Positions 6,114 to 6,582 of a stretch of 6,582 bases of DNA are shown here, one piece after another. Source of the DNA: Clostridiales bacterium (GTDB lineage Bacteria > Bacillota > Clostridia > Peptostreptococcales > Natronincolaceae); NCBI GenBank assembly GCA_012800145.1, contig JAAZJW010000154.1, positions 1 to 6,582 on the forward strand, read 5' to 3'. The position numbers and the translations under genes are program-made. How positions within the stretch are numbered: position 1 is the stretch's first letter; the number at the start of each line of letters is the position of its first letter. Under the pieces are notes generated by a model. It was not told the origin of the DNA. It worked only from the letters and a program-made list of their open reading frames with translations, and made no database searches.

Positions 6114-6144
6114 TACTAGGGATGACCGATGGCCATACCTAGTA
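6114..6144 (-). other. Stable RNA hairpin between murA and ftsQ
   Basis: Read on the minus strand, TACTAGG and CCTAGTA form the outer 7-bp stem. After a single U/C mismatch, ATGGCC and GGTCAT form a further 6 bp (one G-U) closed by an AUC triloop. It lies 14 bases after the murA stop codon and 40 bases before the ftsQ start. The sequence after it on the minus strand is AAAACG, not a U-run, so it is not an ordinary intrinsic terminator for murA. On the plus strand the inner stem is weaker (A/C and G/A mismatches), although a short T-run follows there. Possible roles are mRNA processing, 3'-end protection of murA message, or uncoupling of murA from ftsQ expression. The function is inferred only. 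Confidence 0.6.
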
Positions 6145-6158
6145 CATTTTTATATTTA

Positions 6159-6582
6159 CTACCTGGTTATATCTGCACCCAATCCATTTAGAACATCATG
6201 TATATCTTCATATCCCCGATCTATATGCCTTGTGTTTTCAACAATGGTTTGGCCCTCTGCTGCCAGTCCTGCAAGTACCAGGGCTGCCCCACCCCTTAAA
6301 TCTTGTGCAATTACTGTGGCGCTACTTAATTTTTCAATGCCTGTAACAACCGCTATTCTTCCATCAACCTTTATATTAGCTCCCATTCTCATCAGCTCAT
6401 TTGCATGCTTGTAACGATTTTCGAATATATTCTCTGTAAATACTGTTGTGCCATCACTCAATGACATTAGAGCCATCATCTGTGCCTGCATATCCGTGGG
6501 ATAACCGGGATAGGGCAAGGTTTTAATAGATTCTACAGCCTTGATTACCCTTGGTGCCGTAAGTTTGAGACCATGGTCATAG
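6159..6582 (-). CDS. murA: UDP-N-acetylglucosamine 1-carboxyvinyltransferase (MurA), 5' end outside the window
   Basis: MurA transfers enolpyruvate from PEP to UDP-GlcNAc, the first committed cytoplasmic step of peptidoglycan synthesis. The reading frame is open to the right edge, so only the C-terminal 140 residues (about one third of a usual 415-430) are present. The fragment carries the hallmark PGYPTDMQAQ segment, whose Asp (fragment residue 30) corresponds to the catalytic Asp305 of E. coli MurA. It also has TENIFENR with the conserved Arg, and DLRGGAALVLAGLAAEG, whose Arg matches Arg397 of the PEP-binding site. HIDRGYE lies near the end. The UDP-GlcNAc-binding Lys and the loop Cys lie outside the window. 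A TTG codon at 6518 could be mistaken for a start, but it sits inside this conserved region and is not one. It is the first gene of the left-running cluster, 85 bases before ftsQ. Many Firmicutes have two MurA paralogues; which one this is cannot be told here. Confidence 0.96.
   Translation of the reverse strand, partial: YDHGLKLTAPRVIKAVESIKTLPYPGYPTDMQAQMMALMSLSDGTTVFTENIFENRYKHANELMRMGANIKVDGRIAVVTGIEKLSSATVIAQDLRGGAALVLAGLAAEGQTIVENTRHIDRGYEDIHDVLNGLGADITR

Noticed and set aside
5989..6414. 141-residue plus-strand open frame across ftsQ and murA
   Set aside because: It is antisense to two conserved genes, Ser/Pro-rich as reverse-frame shadows often are, and has no family resemblance.
6159..6518. 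A 119-residue protein starting at the TTG at 6518
   Set aside because: The frame continues upstream to the window edge with MurA-like sequence, so this is the tail of a longer gene.

Overview
The window is a stretch of the division and cell-wall (dcw) cluster of a low-GC, endospore-forming Firmicute, most likely a member of the Clostridia. This rests on the AT-rich DNA, the strong Shine-Dalgarno sites, and the run murA - divIB/ftsQ - DUF881 - DUF881 - DUF1290 (sbp) - ftsZ - spoIIGA - sigE. Bacillus subtilis has a similar order (divIB-ylxW-ylxX-sbp-ftsA-ftsZ-...-spoIIGA-sigE), but there murB precedes divIB and ftsA lies between sbp and ftsZ. I cannot name a genus.

Every supported gene is on the minus strand, so transcription runs from the right edge to the left. 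The right edge cuts murA, leaving its C-terminal 140 residues. An 85-base gap with a strong hairpin separates it from divIB/ftsQ. Then come four tightly packed genes (gaps of 3, 23 and 1 bases): ftsQ, two tandem DUF881 membrane-anchored coiled-coil proteins, and the small DUF1290 membrane protein. About 300 AT-rich bases follow with no gene where ftsA might be expected; this stretch probably carries a promoter for ftsZ. The ftsZ gene is complete and ends in a large strand-specific hairpin terminator. Between it and spoIIGA lies a candidate promoter with a long -35/-10 spacer and a near-consensus Spo0A box. The spoIIGA and sigE genes form a sporulation pair (membrane protease and the pro-sigma factor it activates), closed by an intrinsic terminator directly after the sigE stop codon. 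The last 49 bases hold no recognisable gene.

Together the genes cover peptidoglycan precursor synthesis (MurA), divisome assembly (DivIB/FtsQ, FtsZ, accessory membrane proteins) and the first mother-cell-specific sigma factor of sporulation (SpoIIGA and pro-sigma-E). The two terminators and the spoIIGA promoter divide the window into a vegetative growth/division part and a sporulation part. I found no CRISPR array, tRNA, rRNA or complete mobile element, and no clear sign of a previously undescribed system. The points worth a second look are the missing ftsA, the sporulation promoter, and the RNA hairpins.
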